DNA from: Syntrophales bacterium
GTDB taxonomy: Bacteria; Desulfobacterota; Syntrophia; Syntrophales; UBA2210
Length of the DNA: 44,368 bases
Direction: 5' to 3'
Assembly (NCBI GenBank): GCA_023230565.1
Contig: JALNXD010000026.1
Span: 1 to 44,368, forward strand
Shown: in pieces, positions 25,336 through 34,299 of the stretch
How positions within the stretch are numbered: the first letter of the stretch is position 1
Layout of the letters: every line of letters begins with the position of its first letter
The notes under the pieces: model-generated
What the model saw: the letters and a program-made list of their open reading frames with translations, nothing else
Databases searched by the model: none
Told to the model about the DNA's origin: nothing
Made by a program: the position numbers and the translations under genes

Positions 25336-28002
25336 ATGGGACTTCATAATCTCGACAAGATATTTGAACCGAAATCTGTCGCAGTCGTGGGGGCAAGCCC
25401 CAAAAAGGGGAGTATAGGCGCTATTATTATGAAAAACCTGTCTTCCGGTGGTTACGGAGGGCGCATTATTCCTGTAAATCCCAATTATTCTGTTATTGAC
25501 GGAAAAAGAAGCAATGGATCTATTCTAGAAGCCGCAGAACCGATTGATCTTGCCATTATTGCAACACCCATCAGAACGGTTCCAAAAATCGTACAGGAAT
25601 GTGTAAAAAAGAAGGTTGCCGGTGCGATTGTAATTTCTGCCGGTGGTAGAGAAACTGGTGTTGAAGGCAAAAAAATCGAAGAGGAAATTGAAAGAGAAGC
25701 AAAAAAAGGCGGGCTTCGGATACTAGGTCCGAATTGTATGGGCATCATAAGACCTGACATCAATTTAAACGCGAGTTTTGTCTCGTCAATGCCATACCAG
25801 GGTAATCTTGCCTTCATCTCCCAGAGCGGAGCCATCTGTTCCGCCATGCTCGATCTTTCATTGAAGGAGAACATGGGCTTCCGCTATTTTGTGAGCATCG
25901 GCGCCATGCTCGATGTCGATTTCGGCGATCTGATCGACTACATAGGCATGGATTCCGGTGTGTCGAGTATCCTTCTTTATATTGAAAGTCTTACCGGCTT
26001 TCGTAAATTCATGAGCGCGGCCAGGGCAGTGTCCCGCATTAAGCCAATCGTGATTTTGAAATCGGGCAGAAGTCGTGCGGGTGCCAAAGCGGCGGCCTCC
26101 CATACGGGAGCCATGGCCGGTGAAGATAGAGTATACGACGCCGCCTTCAGAAGGGCAGGTGCCGTGCGGGTCAAAACGTTGGAAGATTTTTTCGACTGCG
26201 CTGAACTTCTGGCCAAGCAGCCTCTCCCATCGGGAACACGGCTTACAATAGTGACGAATGCCGGCGGCCCCGGCGTAATGGCAGCTGACGCGATTTCGGA
26301 GTACGGTCTCGAACTTTCTCCGATGAGTGAGAGTACGATTGAGACTTTAAGTGATATTCTGCCGGCCCACTGGAGCCGGGGGAATCCTGTCGATATTCTC
26401 GGGGACGCCACGTCCGAACGGTATGTGAACGTAATCCGATGTTGTCTTGAAGACAAAAACATCGATGGTATGCTGATCATCGTAAATCCGCAGGCAATGA
26501 CCAATCCTTCTGAAATTGCCCGCAGCCTTGCAGAAGGGCTCAGGAAACGGCCTTATCCCGTATTTGCCGCCTTTATGGGCGGAGCAGAGGTTGAAGAGGG
26601 CAGAAGCATTATGAACAATGAGAATATTCCTACCTACGATACGCCGGAACGGGCTGTCAGATCATTTTCGTTTCTTATTGAGTATGCCCGGAATCTGACC
26701 ACTCTTCAAGAAATCCCCTCAAGAATGCCCGCGGCAGGCAAAGCGGATAAAGACAAGGCCGAATCGATAATAGTGAAGGCACTTAATGGCAAAAAAGCAT
26801 TTCTGCCTGAAGTTGAAGCAAAGGCGCTGCTTGCCTGTTATACCATTCCCGTCAATCTGACGCTGAAAGCCGCCTCCCCGGAAGAGGCGGTGAAGGCAGC
26901 ATCGGAAACAGGGTACCCGGCTGTCATGAAGATCCTTTCTCCGGACATTCTGCACAAGACTGAAGCGGGAGGAGTAATAACCGATCTGAGAAATGCAGAA
27001 GAGGTACACGATGCCTTCGCTACTGTGACGGAAAAGGCCGTTGCGTACAAGCCGGATGCGGAAATTCTCGGAGTTACGCTTCAAAAGATGGTTCAAAAAC
27101 CGGATATCGAACTCTTTCTTGGCGCTTCCAGAGACGCCGATTTCGGTCCTGTAATACTCTTCGGCCTCGGAGGGATTTATACTGAGCTTATACGCGATAC
27201 GCAGACGGGACTGCCACCATTGAATCAGGCTCTGGCGCAAAGGCTTATGGCAGGTACAAGGGCCTACAGGATCCTGAGGGGATATCGTAACAAGCCGCCG
27301 GCTGATATTGAACTTTTTGAAAATCTGATTGTAAATCTTTCCGATCTTCTGGTGGATTATCCCGAAATTGCCGAATTGGATATGAATCCTGTGCTGGTAA
27401 AAGATGGAAAGCCTATTGTGGTGGACGCAAGAATCATTCTGAAAAAAACAGCGACGCGACCGCCCCGTCATCTGGTGATAAGTCCCTACCCTGAGCAGTT
27501 TGAATTTAAAGATACCGCATCCGACGGTATGCCGATTTTTATTCGTCCGATCAAACCCGAAGACGCACCGATGCTTTTGGAACTTTTTGATCAATTGTCT
27601 TCCCAGAGCAGGTATTACCGTTTTTTCAGCCATGCCGAAACCCTTTCAAAAGATCTTATCATCCGGTTGACCCAGATCGACTACGATCGGCATATCGCGC
27701 TGGTGGCACTAGGCTGTTCCAACGGCAGGGGGGAAACGATGATCGGTGTGGCCCGAATTAATGCAGGTGCCGACATAAGAGACGGAGAGTTTGCAATCAT
27801 GGTTGGGGACTCATGGCAGGATAAAGGCATCGGAAGAATTCTGCTTAAAACGCTTCTTCACGTGGCAAAGGAATACGGGATGGAATCGATATACGGCTCT
27901 GTGCTCGGAGAAAACCGGGCGATGCTCAGCCTCGCACGGGATCTCGGTTTTTCTGTTGCGGCCGAACAAAGAAACGAATACCGGGTACGTATCGAATTAT
28001 AG
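25336..28002 (+). CDS. ADP-forming acyl-CoA synthetase fused to GNAT acetyltransferase (Pat-like)
   Basis: 888 residues from ATG 25336 (GAAGGAG upstream). Order: CoA-binding domain (KSVAVVGASPKKGSIG), succinyl-CoA-ligase-like domain with the phospho-His motif KAAASHTGAMAGED (His256), an ATP-grasp domain (about 490-700; MKILSPDILHKTEAGGV), and a C-terminal GNAT acetyltransferase (about 725-888; MVGDSWQDKGIGRILL acetyl-CoA loop). The architecture is that of protein acetyltransferase Pat/PatZ. In enterobacterial Pat the synthetase His is reported to be lost; here it is kept, so the enzyme may make or use acetyl-CoA with ATP as well as acetylate proteins. It is divergent from DksA-BON. Confidence 0.92.
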   Translation: MGLHNLDKIFEPKSVAVVGASPKKGSIGAIIMKNLSSGGYGGRIIPVNPNYSVIDGKRSNGSILEAAEPIDLAIIATPIRTVPKIVQECVKKKVAGAIVISAGGRETGVEGKKIEEEIEREAKKGGLRILGPNCMGIIRPDINLNASFVSSMPYQGNLAFISQSGAICSAMLDLSLKENMGFRYFVSIGAMLDVDFGDLIDYIGMDSGVSSILLYIESLTGFRKFMSAARAVSRIKPIVILKSGRSRAGAKAAASHTGAMAGEDRVYDAAFRRAGAVRVKTLEDFFDCAELLAKQPLPSGTRLTIVTNAGGPGVMAADAISEYGLELSPMSESTIETLSDILPAHWSRGNPVDILGDATSERYVNVIRCCLEDKNIDGMLIIVNPQAMTNPSEIARSLAEGLRKRPYPVFAAFMGGAEVEEGRSIMNNENIPTYDTPERAVRSFSFLIEYARNLTTLQEIPSRMPAAGKADKDKAESIIVKALNGKKAFLPEVEAKALLACYTIPVNLTLKAASPEEAVKAASETGYPAVMKILSPDILHKTEAGGVITDLRNAEEVHDAFATVTEKAVAYKPDAEILGVTLQKMVQKPDIELFLGASRDADFGPVILFGLGGIYTELIRDTQTGLPPLNQALAQRLMAGTRAYRILRGYRNKPPADIELFENLIVNLSDLLVDYPEIAELDMNPVLVKDGKPIVVDARIILKKTATRPPRHLVISPYPEQFEFKDTASDGMPIFIRPIKPEDAPMLLELFDQLSSQSRYYRFFSHAETLSKDLIIRLTQIDYDRHIALVALGCSNGRGETMIGVARINAGADIRDGEFAIMVGDSWQDKGIGRILLKTLLHVAKEYGMESIYGSVLGENRAMLSLARDLGFSVAAEQRNEYRVRIEL

Positions 28003-28196
28003 GGATACCGGGATGCCGGAGCAATAAGGCAGGCATATGGTATTGCACATTATTTAACATGGTTTTTTTGCATGGGCAGCTTTCCATTTAAGAGTATTGT
28101 AACTCTGCGTGTACAGAGAATAACCGTTATGTACAATTGTGATCTTCTATCTGATGTAAAAGAGGAAGTGTCACTGCAATTCAGGGCAGGGAATAC

Positions 28197-30902
28197 ATGA
28201 ATGATAAAGAACGATCAAAGGTAAAGACACCCTGGGCACATTCCTGGGAAGAGATAGCCGAGGAACTTCGCATCGATGCCGGTCGGGGACTGAATGATTC
28301 GGAGGCGCGAAAACGCCGGAATCGATATGGGCCGAATCGTCTAAAAGTAGTCAAAAAAAAATCGGCCATGGTGATTCTCTGGGAGCAGGTGAAAAGTCCC
28401 ATTGTTCTTCTGCTTGGGATTGCCGCAATCCTATCTTTTTCTTTCAGCCGAATTCTTGAAGGAGTATCCATTCTTGTAGTGATTATAATTAATTGGGCCA
28501 TTGGCTTCTTCACGGAGCTGAAGGCGACCCGGTCAATGGAAGCGCTCCAGCAGATCGGCAGGGCGGGTGCCAAGGTGCTGCGGGATGGGGAATTCAAGGA
28601 AATTTCCGCAGAAGACCTCGTGCCCGGCGACATCGTCCTGCTGGAAGCGGGCGATATCGTTCCTGCCGATCTTCGCCTGGCGGAGGTATCGCGGCTTCAA
28701 GCCGATGAATCATCTCTCACCGGCGAATCCATAGCGGCAGGAAAGGATCTGTCGAAGCTGGAAGAGAAGACCCAGCTGGCCGATCGCAGGAATATGGTGT
28801 TCAAGGGGACTTCCGTGACTATGGGATCCGGAAAGGGAATCGTTACCGCTACGGGTATGGATACAGAATTGGGCAGGGTTGCCTCCATGGCGGAAGAAGC
28901 GGAAGAGGAATTGACACCGCTCGAGCAGAGACTCAACAGCCTGGCCTACCGGTTGATCTGGGTTACCCTGGGAATTGCCGCCTTCATGATCATAATCGGC
29001 TTTATTTCCGGGGAGGAATTATTCTTGATCATCGAGACGTCAATTGCCCTTGCAGTAGCGGCCATTCCGGAAGGACTGCCCATTGTTGCCACAGTTGCGC
29101 TTGCCCGGGGGATGTGGCGGATGGCCCGCCGCAATGCCCTGATAAACAGGCTTTCCGCCGTCGAAACACTGGGTGCCACAAGCATTATCTGCACGGATAA
29201 GACGGGGACACTTACGGAAAACAAAATGACTCTTTCGCAGATCTTACTTCCCTCGTCACAGGGAAATGAAGCGGAAAAAATCGAAATCGAAGATGATGAG
29301 AAGGAAAAGAGCCGCTTCATTCTCAAGGGGGATGCAGTGAACCTTTCCGAATACCCCCTTTTGAAAGAGGCGCTTGAGGTAGGCGTTCTGTGCAATAATG
29401 CCGAAATGCGCGAATCTTCAGAAGAGAAAACGGAAGGTGTCGGCGATCCCATGGAGGTGGCGCTCCTGGCGGCGGGCCGGAAAGCGGGATTTACCCGTGA
29501 AGAATTGCTTGAATCAAAACCGGAGGAGCGGGAGGAAGCGTTCGATCCTCAGGTGATGATGATGGCCACGTACCACAAGTCCGGCGGCAGCTATCTTGTC
29601 GCGGTCAAAGGAGCCCCCGAGGCTGTTGTGGAAGTATGCAGCCGGGTACGTTCCGGGAGCGGTGACAGGGAGTTCGATGAAAAAAGCCGCACGCGATGGC
29701 TTGAACTTAACAGTGAAATGGCCTCCGCCGGATACCGAGTCCTGGCTGTGGCAACAAAGCAATCCGAATCGGTGGATGGAGAACCTTATGAAAATCTCAG
29801 TTTTCTGGGTTTGCTGGGACTTTTGGATCCTCCCCGGAAGGATGTAAAACAGGCAATCCAGATATGCCGTGATGCGGGAATCCGTATTATCATGGTGACG
29901 GGGGACCAGCCGGTAACGGCCAGGCATATCGGATCCGTTCTGGGTCTAAGCGACGATGGAAGGGTCATCCACGGCCGGGATCTGAAAAACCCCGACGAAC
30001 TTTCTGAACGAGACCGGCAGAAACTGCTCGAAACCTCCATCTTCGCGAGAGTGAATCCGAAACAGAAGCTCGACTTGATTGCACTTCATCAGAAAAACGG
30101 TGCTATTGTCGCCATGACAGGCGATGGTGTGAATGATGCGCCAGCCTTGAAAAAGGCTGATATCGGCGTAGCCATGGGACAAAGAGGAACGCAGGTGGCC
30201 CGGGAGGCCGCCGATGTTGTCCTGAGAGACGATGCCTTCAGGACCATTGTAGTAGCCGTTCAGCAGGGAAGGGCCATATTCGACAACATCCGGAAATTTA
30301 TTCTCTTTCTGCTTTCCGGAAACGTGGGGGAAATTATGATCGTGGCCTTTGCCATCATTGTCGGCGCCCCGCTGCCACTTCTTCCGCTGCAGATACTGTA
30401 TCTGAATATGATCGGTGATGTGTTCCCGGCATTGGCGCTTGGTGTGGGAAAAGGCGGTCCTTCTAAGATGGAGCGGCCTCCGAGAGACCCGAAGGAATCC
30501 GTCCTTACTCGCCATCACTGGATTGCAATTGCAGGATACGGGTGTATAATCGCAACAGTGGTTCTGGTAGCCTTCAGGATCGCCCTTGTGACCCTGGACA
30601 TGGAGACGGACCGGGCTGTGACGATATCGTTCCTCACGCTGGCCTTTGCGAGACTCTGGCATGTATTCAACATGCGGGACAACGATTCGCCTGTCATACG
30701 CAATGACGTGACCCGGAACCCGTTTGTATGGGGGGCGCTGGTGCTTTGTGCGCTTTTGCTTATTGCCGCTCTCTACCTGCCGGGAATATCCACCGCACTG
30801 AGCATGGTGAATCCAAAGGCGGCGGGATGGAGTATAATAATTGGAATGAGCCTCATTCCGCTGGTCATCGGGCAGGCGATAAAACGTCTCGGTTACTGGT
30901 AA
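28197..30902 (+). CDS. P2-type cation-transporting ATPase (second copy, CtpF-like)
   Basis: 901 residues. Actuator TGES at 175-178, phosphorylation motif CTDKTGT with Asp334, hinge GDGVNDAPAL. M4 keeps AAIPEGLP and M5 GNVGE. M6 reads YLNMIGDVFPALALG: Asn and Asp of the SERCA site remain but its Thr is Gly, so ion binding differs from the ATPase at 2315-5005. The ion could be Ca2+, Mn2+ or a monovalent cation. The upstream region has a possible half-match to the regulon motif at 28084-28090 (CCATTTA) but lacks a clear first half-site. Confidence 0.92.
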   Translation: MNDKERSKVKTPWAHSWEEIAEELRIDAGRGLNDSEARKRRNRYGPNRLKVVKKKSAMVILWEQVKSPIVLLLGIAAILSFSFSRILEGVSILVVIIINWAIGFFTELKATRSMEALQQIGRAGAKVLRDGEFKEISAEDLVPGDIVLLEAGDIVPADLRLAEVSRLQADESSLTGESIAAGKDLSKLEEKTQLADRRNMVFKGTSVTMGSGKGIVTATGMDTELGRVASMAEEAEEELTPLEQRLNSLAYRLIWVTLGIAAFMIIIGFISGEELFLIIETSIALAVAAIPEGLPIVATVALARGMWRMARRNALINRLSAVETLGATSIICTDKTGTLTENKMTLSQILLPSSQGNEAEKIEIEDDEKEKSRFILKGDAVNLSEYPLLKEALEVGVLCNNAEMRESSEEKTEGVGDPMEVALLAAGRKAGFTREELLESKPEEREEAFDPQVMMMATYHKSGGSYLVAVKGAPEAVVEVCSRVRSGSGDREFDEKSRTRWLELNSEMASAGYRVLAVATKQSESVDGEPYENLSFLGLLGLLDPPRKDVKQAIQICRDAGIRIIMVTGDQPVTARHIGSVLGLSDDGRVIHGRDLKNPDELSERDRQKLLETSIFARVNPKQKLDLIALHQKNGAIVAMTGDGVNDAPALKKADIGVAMGQRGTQVAREAADVVLRDDAFRTIVVAVQQGRAIFDNIRKFILFLLSGNVGEIMIVAFAIIVGAPLPLLPLQILYLNMIGDVFPALALGVGKGGPSKMERPPRDPKESVLTRHHWIAIAGYGCIIATVVLVAFRIALVTLDMETDRAVTISFLTLAFARLWHVFNMRDNDSPVIRNDVTRNPFVWGALVLCALLLIAALYLPGISTALSMVNPKAAGWSIIIGMSLIPLVIGQAIKRLGYW

Positions 30903-31009
30903 TGTTTTAATCTTCAATGCCGGTGCCTGGCGGCAAGGGAACCTTTTTACGAAATGATTTCGTAATGGCTGAAGAAACCGAGGCCCAGGCATCAAAAAAG
31001 GAGACGGAT

Positions 31010-31372
31010 GTGAATAGGGCAATAAAAAATATTTTCTATGGCATGAGTGCACTAATAGCGGCTGCCGCGCCGACATATTTGGTAATAGATGCATCTGCAG
31101 AAATATACAAGGCGGGTCAAACGCTCTATGAAGATAACTGCCTGATCTGTCACGGGGACAAAGGCAACGGTAAGGGTCCGGCTGCAGCTGCAATGGATAC
31201 ACAACCTCGCGATTTTACGAATTCTGAATTCTGGCAGCAGAATAATGTTAATGAAAAAATATCTGATGCAATAAAGAACGGCCACGGCCCTGTTCCGGAA
31301 TTCGATCTTACCGGAAAACATATCCATGAAATCATTGAGTACATGAACCGCATGTTCAAGCCAGATGAATAA
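31010..31372 (+). CDS. Small secreted cytochrome c, no obvious distal Met
   Basis: 120 residues from GTG 31010, chosen because AAGGAG lies six bases upstream and the product then starts with a normal signal peptide (MNRAIKNIFYGMSALIAAAAP..., likely cleaved after ASA at 30). Heme is attached through CLICH (Cys44, Cys47, His48) followed by GDKGNGKGPAA, the class I pattern. Where relatives have MPxF, this protein has VPEF (95-98), so the usual Met ligand is missing. The frame is open to 30917, within 15 bases of the ATPase stop. It is probably a periplasmic electron carrier. Confidence 0.82.
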   Translation: MNRAIKNIFYGMSALIAAAAPTYLVIDASAEIYKAGQTLYEDNCLICHGDKGNGKGPAAAAMDTQPRDFTNSEFWQQNNVNEKISDAIKNGHGPVPEFDLTGKHIHEIIEYMNRMFKPDE

Positions 31373-31443
31373 CACCAATGCAAGCTCAATCCCGCTCGGT
31401 AAATTGCTTTCAACCTATTGTTTGAGTAATTCGGTCCTATCGG

Positions 31444-31986
31444 TCAGTCTCTGAACCGCCTGTCAAATCGTTCGGGACGCGGAGTCCTCTCATAGCGGCG
31501 ATAGGGATGATGCCGGTCATATCTCTCGGGGCGCGGCAGCGGACCATAGCGGCGGCGGTCAAAATCGTGGTTGTCATCATCATCAGGGCGGGGAAGCGTC
31601 CCGTAGCGTCGACGGGGAAACCGTGGTTCGTTGTTGTCATCCGGCCGCGGGAGCGTTCCGTAACGGTCGAAATGATAGTGCCGGCGCATATCTCCGCCTG
31701 GAAGAGGCACAGGCCCGTAGCGGTCATAAGGATAAAAACGTCTGGTATCGACAAACTCGTCCTTAAATTCCGGATTATCTTCAAGCGGCCGGTCAATTTT
31801 CATGTATTCGGGAGGCGAAGCCATAAGTATCCCGGAGAGAAGCAAATCGGAGTGAAAGGCACCGGGCGTGGGCAATTGGTCAAATCGCTCCCGGATTACT
31901 TCTTTCCGGGCTTCCGGTTCCATCGGGGAGGTTAAAAAAAGGACCGCCAGTCCGATTATTATCGTAATAATTGTTATAAGTTTCAT
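31444..31986 (-). CDS. Secreted or anchored protein with RYG-LPRP tandem repeats
   Basis: 180 residues from ATG 31986; no strong SD is visible. Residues 1-20 are a signal peptide or membrane anchor (KLITIITIIIGLAVLFLTS). From about residue 85 on, five degenerate repeats of about 16-20 residues carry the core RYG(T/P)LPRPDD or RYERTPRPE, separated by Asp/Arg/His-rich spacers. The tail is strongly Arg/Asp-rich and probably disordered. I do not recognise a family. The repeats are also visible in DNA between about 31470 and 31720. Confidence 0.65.
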   Translation of the reverse strand: MKLITIITIIIGLAVLFLTSPMEPEARKEVIRERFDQLPTPGAFHSDLLLSGILMASPPEYMKIDRPLEDNPEFKDEFVDTRRFYPYDRYGPVPLPGGDMRRHYHFDRYGTLPRPDDNNEPRFPRRRYGTLPRPDDDDNHDFDRRRYGPLPRPERYDRHHPYRRYERTPRPERFDRRFRD

Positions 31987-32112
31987 TGAAATTTTCAAAA
32001 TTCAAGGTGCAGATTCAGTCCAAGAGAGCGGATCTTGTGGCATTTCACGAGGTGTGCATGCATTGCCATTTATTATCCTTCCATTGAAATGAAATCTGCA
32101 CCCGAATTCGTG

Positions 32113-32568
32113 TTATGATAAATTTTGTTTAGTATGTTCTTTTTCTTTTTTAAACTCCGTTAATATTCTTTCCATTTGGCCTTCATCGAGATATTCCTTA
32201 GCGTCTTCGAATACCTCTTCTTCTTCCTCTTCAATGTGATGTTCTATCAACTCTTTTAAAACAGTCAATTTCGCTCCCCAGTTTTCTTCCTTTTTCGGCA
32301 TTTTATCCAATTCCATTAAAACCAGTTCCGCGACATGGTGTTCTTCCAGGGCTTCCAGCGCAGTTTCGCGGGTTTCGTCCTTTTTCTTGAGGGCGGGATA
32401 AAAATGACTTTCTTCTGCTCTCATGTGAGGGATCAATTCCTCTTTCAGTTTTTCAAAATAATCTTCCCGCGTCTTCTGAGACCCTTCAGATGTTTTTTCC
32501 AATTTTTCAAGAATGGATTTGATTTCATCATGATCTTTTTCCAACACCTTAAAAAAATCATTATGCAT
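32113..32568 (-). CDS. Hemerythrin HHE-domain protein
   Basis: 151 residues forming one four-helix HHE domain: His13 (KDHDEI), His48 and Glu52 (PHMRAEESHFYP), the His77-His78 pair (EEHHVAE) and His110-His111 (IEHHIEEEEEEVF). This is the di-iron ligand set expected of the family. It may bind O2 or NO, or protect iron from redox stress. ATG 32568 has AGGAGG seven bases upstream. Regulon site 4 is 79 bases upstream. Its promoter, SD and first six codons (MHNDFF) are duplicated at 34280-34572. Confidence 0.9.
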   Translation of the reverse strand: MHNDFFKVLEKDHDEIKSILEKLEKTSEGSQKTREDYFEKLKEELIPHMRAEESHFYPALKKKDETRETALEALEEHHVAELVLMELDKMPKKEENWGAKLTVLKELIEHHIEEEEEEVFEDAKEYLDEGQMERILTEFKKEKEHTKQNLS

Positions 32569-32843
32569 GGTAATGCCTCCTGATGAAACCGTTGCAATGA
32601 ACGGTATTTTAGAAAACGATTTAATCTATTAAAAAAGCTTTCTTAAAGGAATGGGGGGAATTACCTATTTGAACATGAAATCAGAGGTATATATGAAGCT
32701 TTGTATTCCGAAGGTAAAGTCATTTTTTCGAAGCGTGTCATCGCGATATATGCCGGTCGTGCGTATTCAGGGATGCACCGGATTTGTAAAAAGAATCGTA
32801 AAAATCAAGATCGAGATGATGTGCCTGCAGACAGGTGATGAGA
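32549..32843. repeat. Direct repeat copy 1 (hemerythrin start and upstream region)
   Basis: About 295 bases, roughly 95 percent identical by eye to 34280-34572, same orientation, 1.73 kb apart. It contains the first codons of hemerythrin, its SD, regulon site 4 and a further 175 bases. A plus-strand frame (from ATG 32693 after AGAGG) is open through both copies, but substitutions between copies change the encoded residues freely, so coding is doubtful. Confidence 0.85.
32648..32667 (-). promoter_or_regulatory. Candidate regulon site 4 (upstream of hemerythrin)
   Basis: Plus strand reads GGAATGG-GGGGAA-TTACCTA. It lies 79 bases before the hemerythrin start at 32568. The outer bases deviate from consensus but the centre and spacing fit. 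Confidence 0.45.
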
Positions 32844-32912
32844 TAGAACATAATTTCTTGTTGTCATTTTAAAAACCGTACTAACCTCCTGTTCAACCAG
32901 CAGGATGGTGAA

Positions 32913-33887
32913 TTAACGGCCATCAGCCGGCCTGACCCTGAAAGGATGGCGGGGGGCAGGGGGCTGATCAGAATCCACTGCTTTGTCTTTTCCCGGTTGG
33001 CCGGATCGCTTTTCAGCCTGGGTGAAAATCTCGTCCCAGGCTTTGTTGAGCGCTGCCTCCCGTTCTGACTTTTGGACGGCGACGGCAAGGCGCCAGGCCT
33101 CGCCGTAGCGGTCGTCGAGCTTATCAACAACAGCCGAGGACGAACTGGGAGCATCGGGGCGGTAGGTGCGAAGTGCGCTTTCGAGTCTGACCCACCAACT
33201 CTTGCCGTATTCCTTCTCGAGTTCTCGTGATATTTCCTCTAATTTCTGCGGATTGGCCGCGGCCCGTTCACGCCAGTCGTTTCCGTATAGTCGCTCGATC
33301 AACTCCTTGGCGTCTAGTATTCTTCGACGGGCTTGAGGGTTGAGTTCCGTTCCGCAGTTTTCGGTGCAATAAATGGTCTGGTAACGATACTTCATGGCTT
33401 CGGCGACAGCAGTTTGCCAGTTGTCGCCGTATTGCGCGTCAAGCTCATTCCGGGTCTGCGTGTCTACACGCTGGTCAAGACTCCGGTACCAGGGCAGGTT
33501 GCGCCGCGACGAAGTTTGCTCCGCATGTCTTTTCGCAAGATTCGCGCTGATCAGGGCGATACGGTCCGGATTTGCGGCCAATTTCTGCTCCCAGTCGGCT
33601 CCGTACTTCTGATTGAGCTGTTTCAGTCTTGCCTCCAGCTGGCTCCGGCTGCGTTCGATCTGCCGTGAATCCCGGTCGAGCGGTTTCGAGGCTTTTTCCA
33701 GGCTTCCTTTTTTACCTGCGGGGGTAATAGTATCAACGACACCCGCAGACTGTCCTTTGGAGGCAATGGCGTCCGGCTGAATCAAGGCCAACTTCAGCCC
33801 CTTTGACAGGGGATAGTTTTGTTCGGCCGGGCTTGCAACCTCGTTCCAGCCGGCCCGCGATAAGGCCTTGTGCCGGTTGTACTCATC
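32913..33887 (-). CDS. C-terminal part of frameshifted YG-W repeat protein
   Basis: This frame continues the protein that starts at 34299 after a one-base shift at the TGA at 33886-33888 (reading CGC, skip T, GAT GAG). It holds further copies of the repeat seen in the N-terminal part: LNQKYGADWEQKLAANPDRIA, LDAQYGDNW, ELIERLYGNDWRERAAANPQ, LEKEYGKSWWVRL and LDDRYGEAW. On its own it has no signal peptide and no start with an SD (first internal Met at 33923 lies in the overlap). No known family is recognised. Either an indel or sequencing error broke the gene, or a +1 shift at UGA, as in prfB, joins the parts. Confidence 0.6.
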   Translation of the reverse strand, partial: DEYNRHKALSRAGWNEVASPAEQNYPLSKGLKLALIQPDAIASKGQSAGVVDTITPAGKKGSLEKASKPLDRDSRQIERSRSQLEARLKQLNQKYGADWEQKLAANPDRIALISANLAKRHAEQTSSRRNLPWYRSLDQRVDTQTRNELDAQYGDNWQTAVAEAMKYRYQTIYCTENCGTELNPQARRRILDAKELIERLYGNDWRERAAANPQKLEEISRELEKEYGKSWWVRLESALRTYRPDAPSSSSAVVDKLDDRYGEAWRLAVAVQKSEREAALNKAWDEIFTQAEKRSGQPGKDKAVDSDQPPAPRHPFRVRPADGR

Positions 33888-34299
33888 AGCGGAGGCGATC
33901 GTACCAGGTCTTTTCTCCGTCATTGTACCGGTCTGCCAACTGCCGTTTAACCCTGGGGAGTTCATCAGCATGTTGGGCCGCCCGTCCGCGCCAATCGCTT
34001 CCGAATTTCTGGTCCAGTTTGTCCCGGGCTTTTTGCAGATATCTTTGGTTACTCCGGATCTCATGAGCTTCCATCTCCTCACGGGCCGGCTCTCCTGATG
34101 ATCCACGCCGTTCGGCTTCAATTTTCCGCTTAAATTCCTCGAACGAAGACGAAGGCAAATACTTGGGCGGCGGCCTTAGCCTCTCGGCGGCATAAACGCC
34201 CTGCAAATCAACGGGGGCACAGACCACGGATAAGGCCAAAGAAACTAATAAAAAAAGGGAGGTTCCGAATCTTCGCATATTAAAAAAATCATTATGCAT
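33886..34299 (-). CDS. N-terminal part of frameshifted secreted YG-W repeat protein
   Basis: ATG 34299 has AGGAGG seven bases upstream, both taken from the duplicated hemerythrin leader, so the protein begins MHNDFFN and then RRFGTSLFLLVSLALSVV, a signal peptide that may originally have begun at the internal Met (34278). The mature part has a Pro-rich start (RPPPKYLPSS), a charged helix, and the first repeat LDQKFGSDWRGRAAQHADELP...WYDRL, after which TGA ends the frame. The repeat pattern resumes in the +1 frame. Secretion to the periplasm is likely; function unknown. Confidence 0.6.
   Translation of the reverse strand: MHNDFFNMRRFGTSLFLLVSLALSVVCAPVDLQGVYAAERLRPPPKYLPSSSFEEFKRKIEAERRGSSGEPAREEMEAHEIRSNQRYLQKARDKLDQKFGSDWRGRAAQHADELPRVKRQLADRYNDGEKTWYDRLR

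Noticed and set aside
28071..28090. Possible tenth regulon site upstream of the second P-type ATPase
   Set aside because: Only the CCATTTA half matches; the other half-site and spacer do not.
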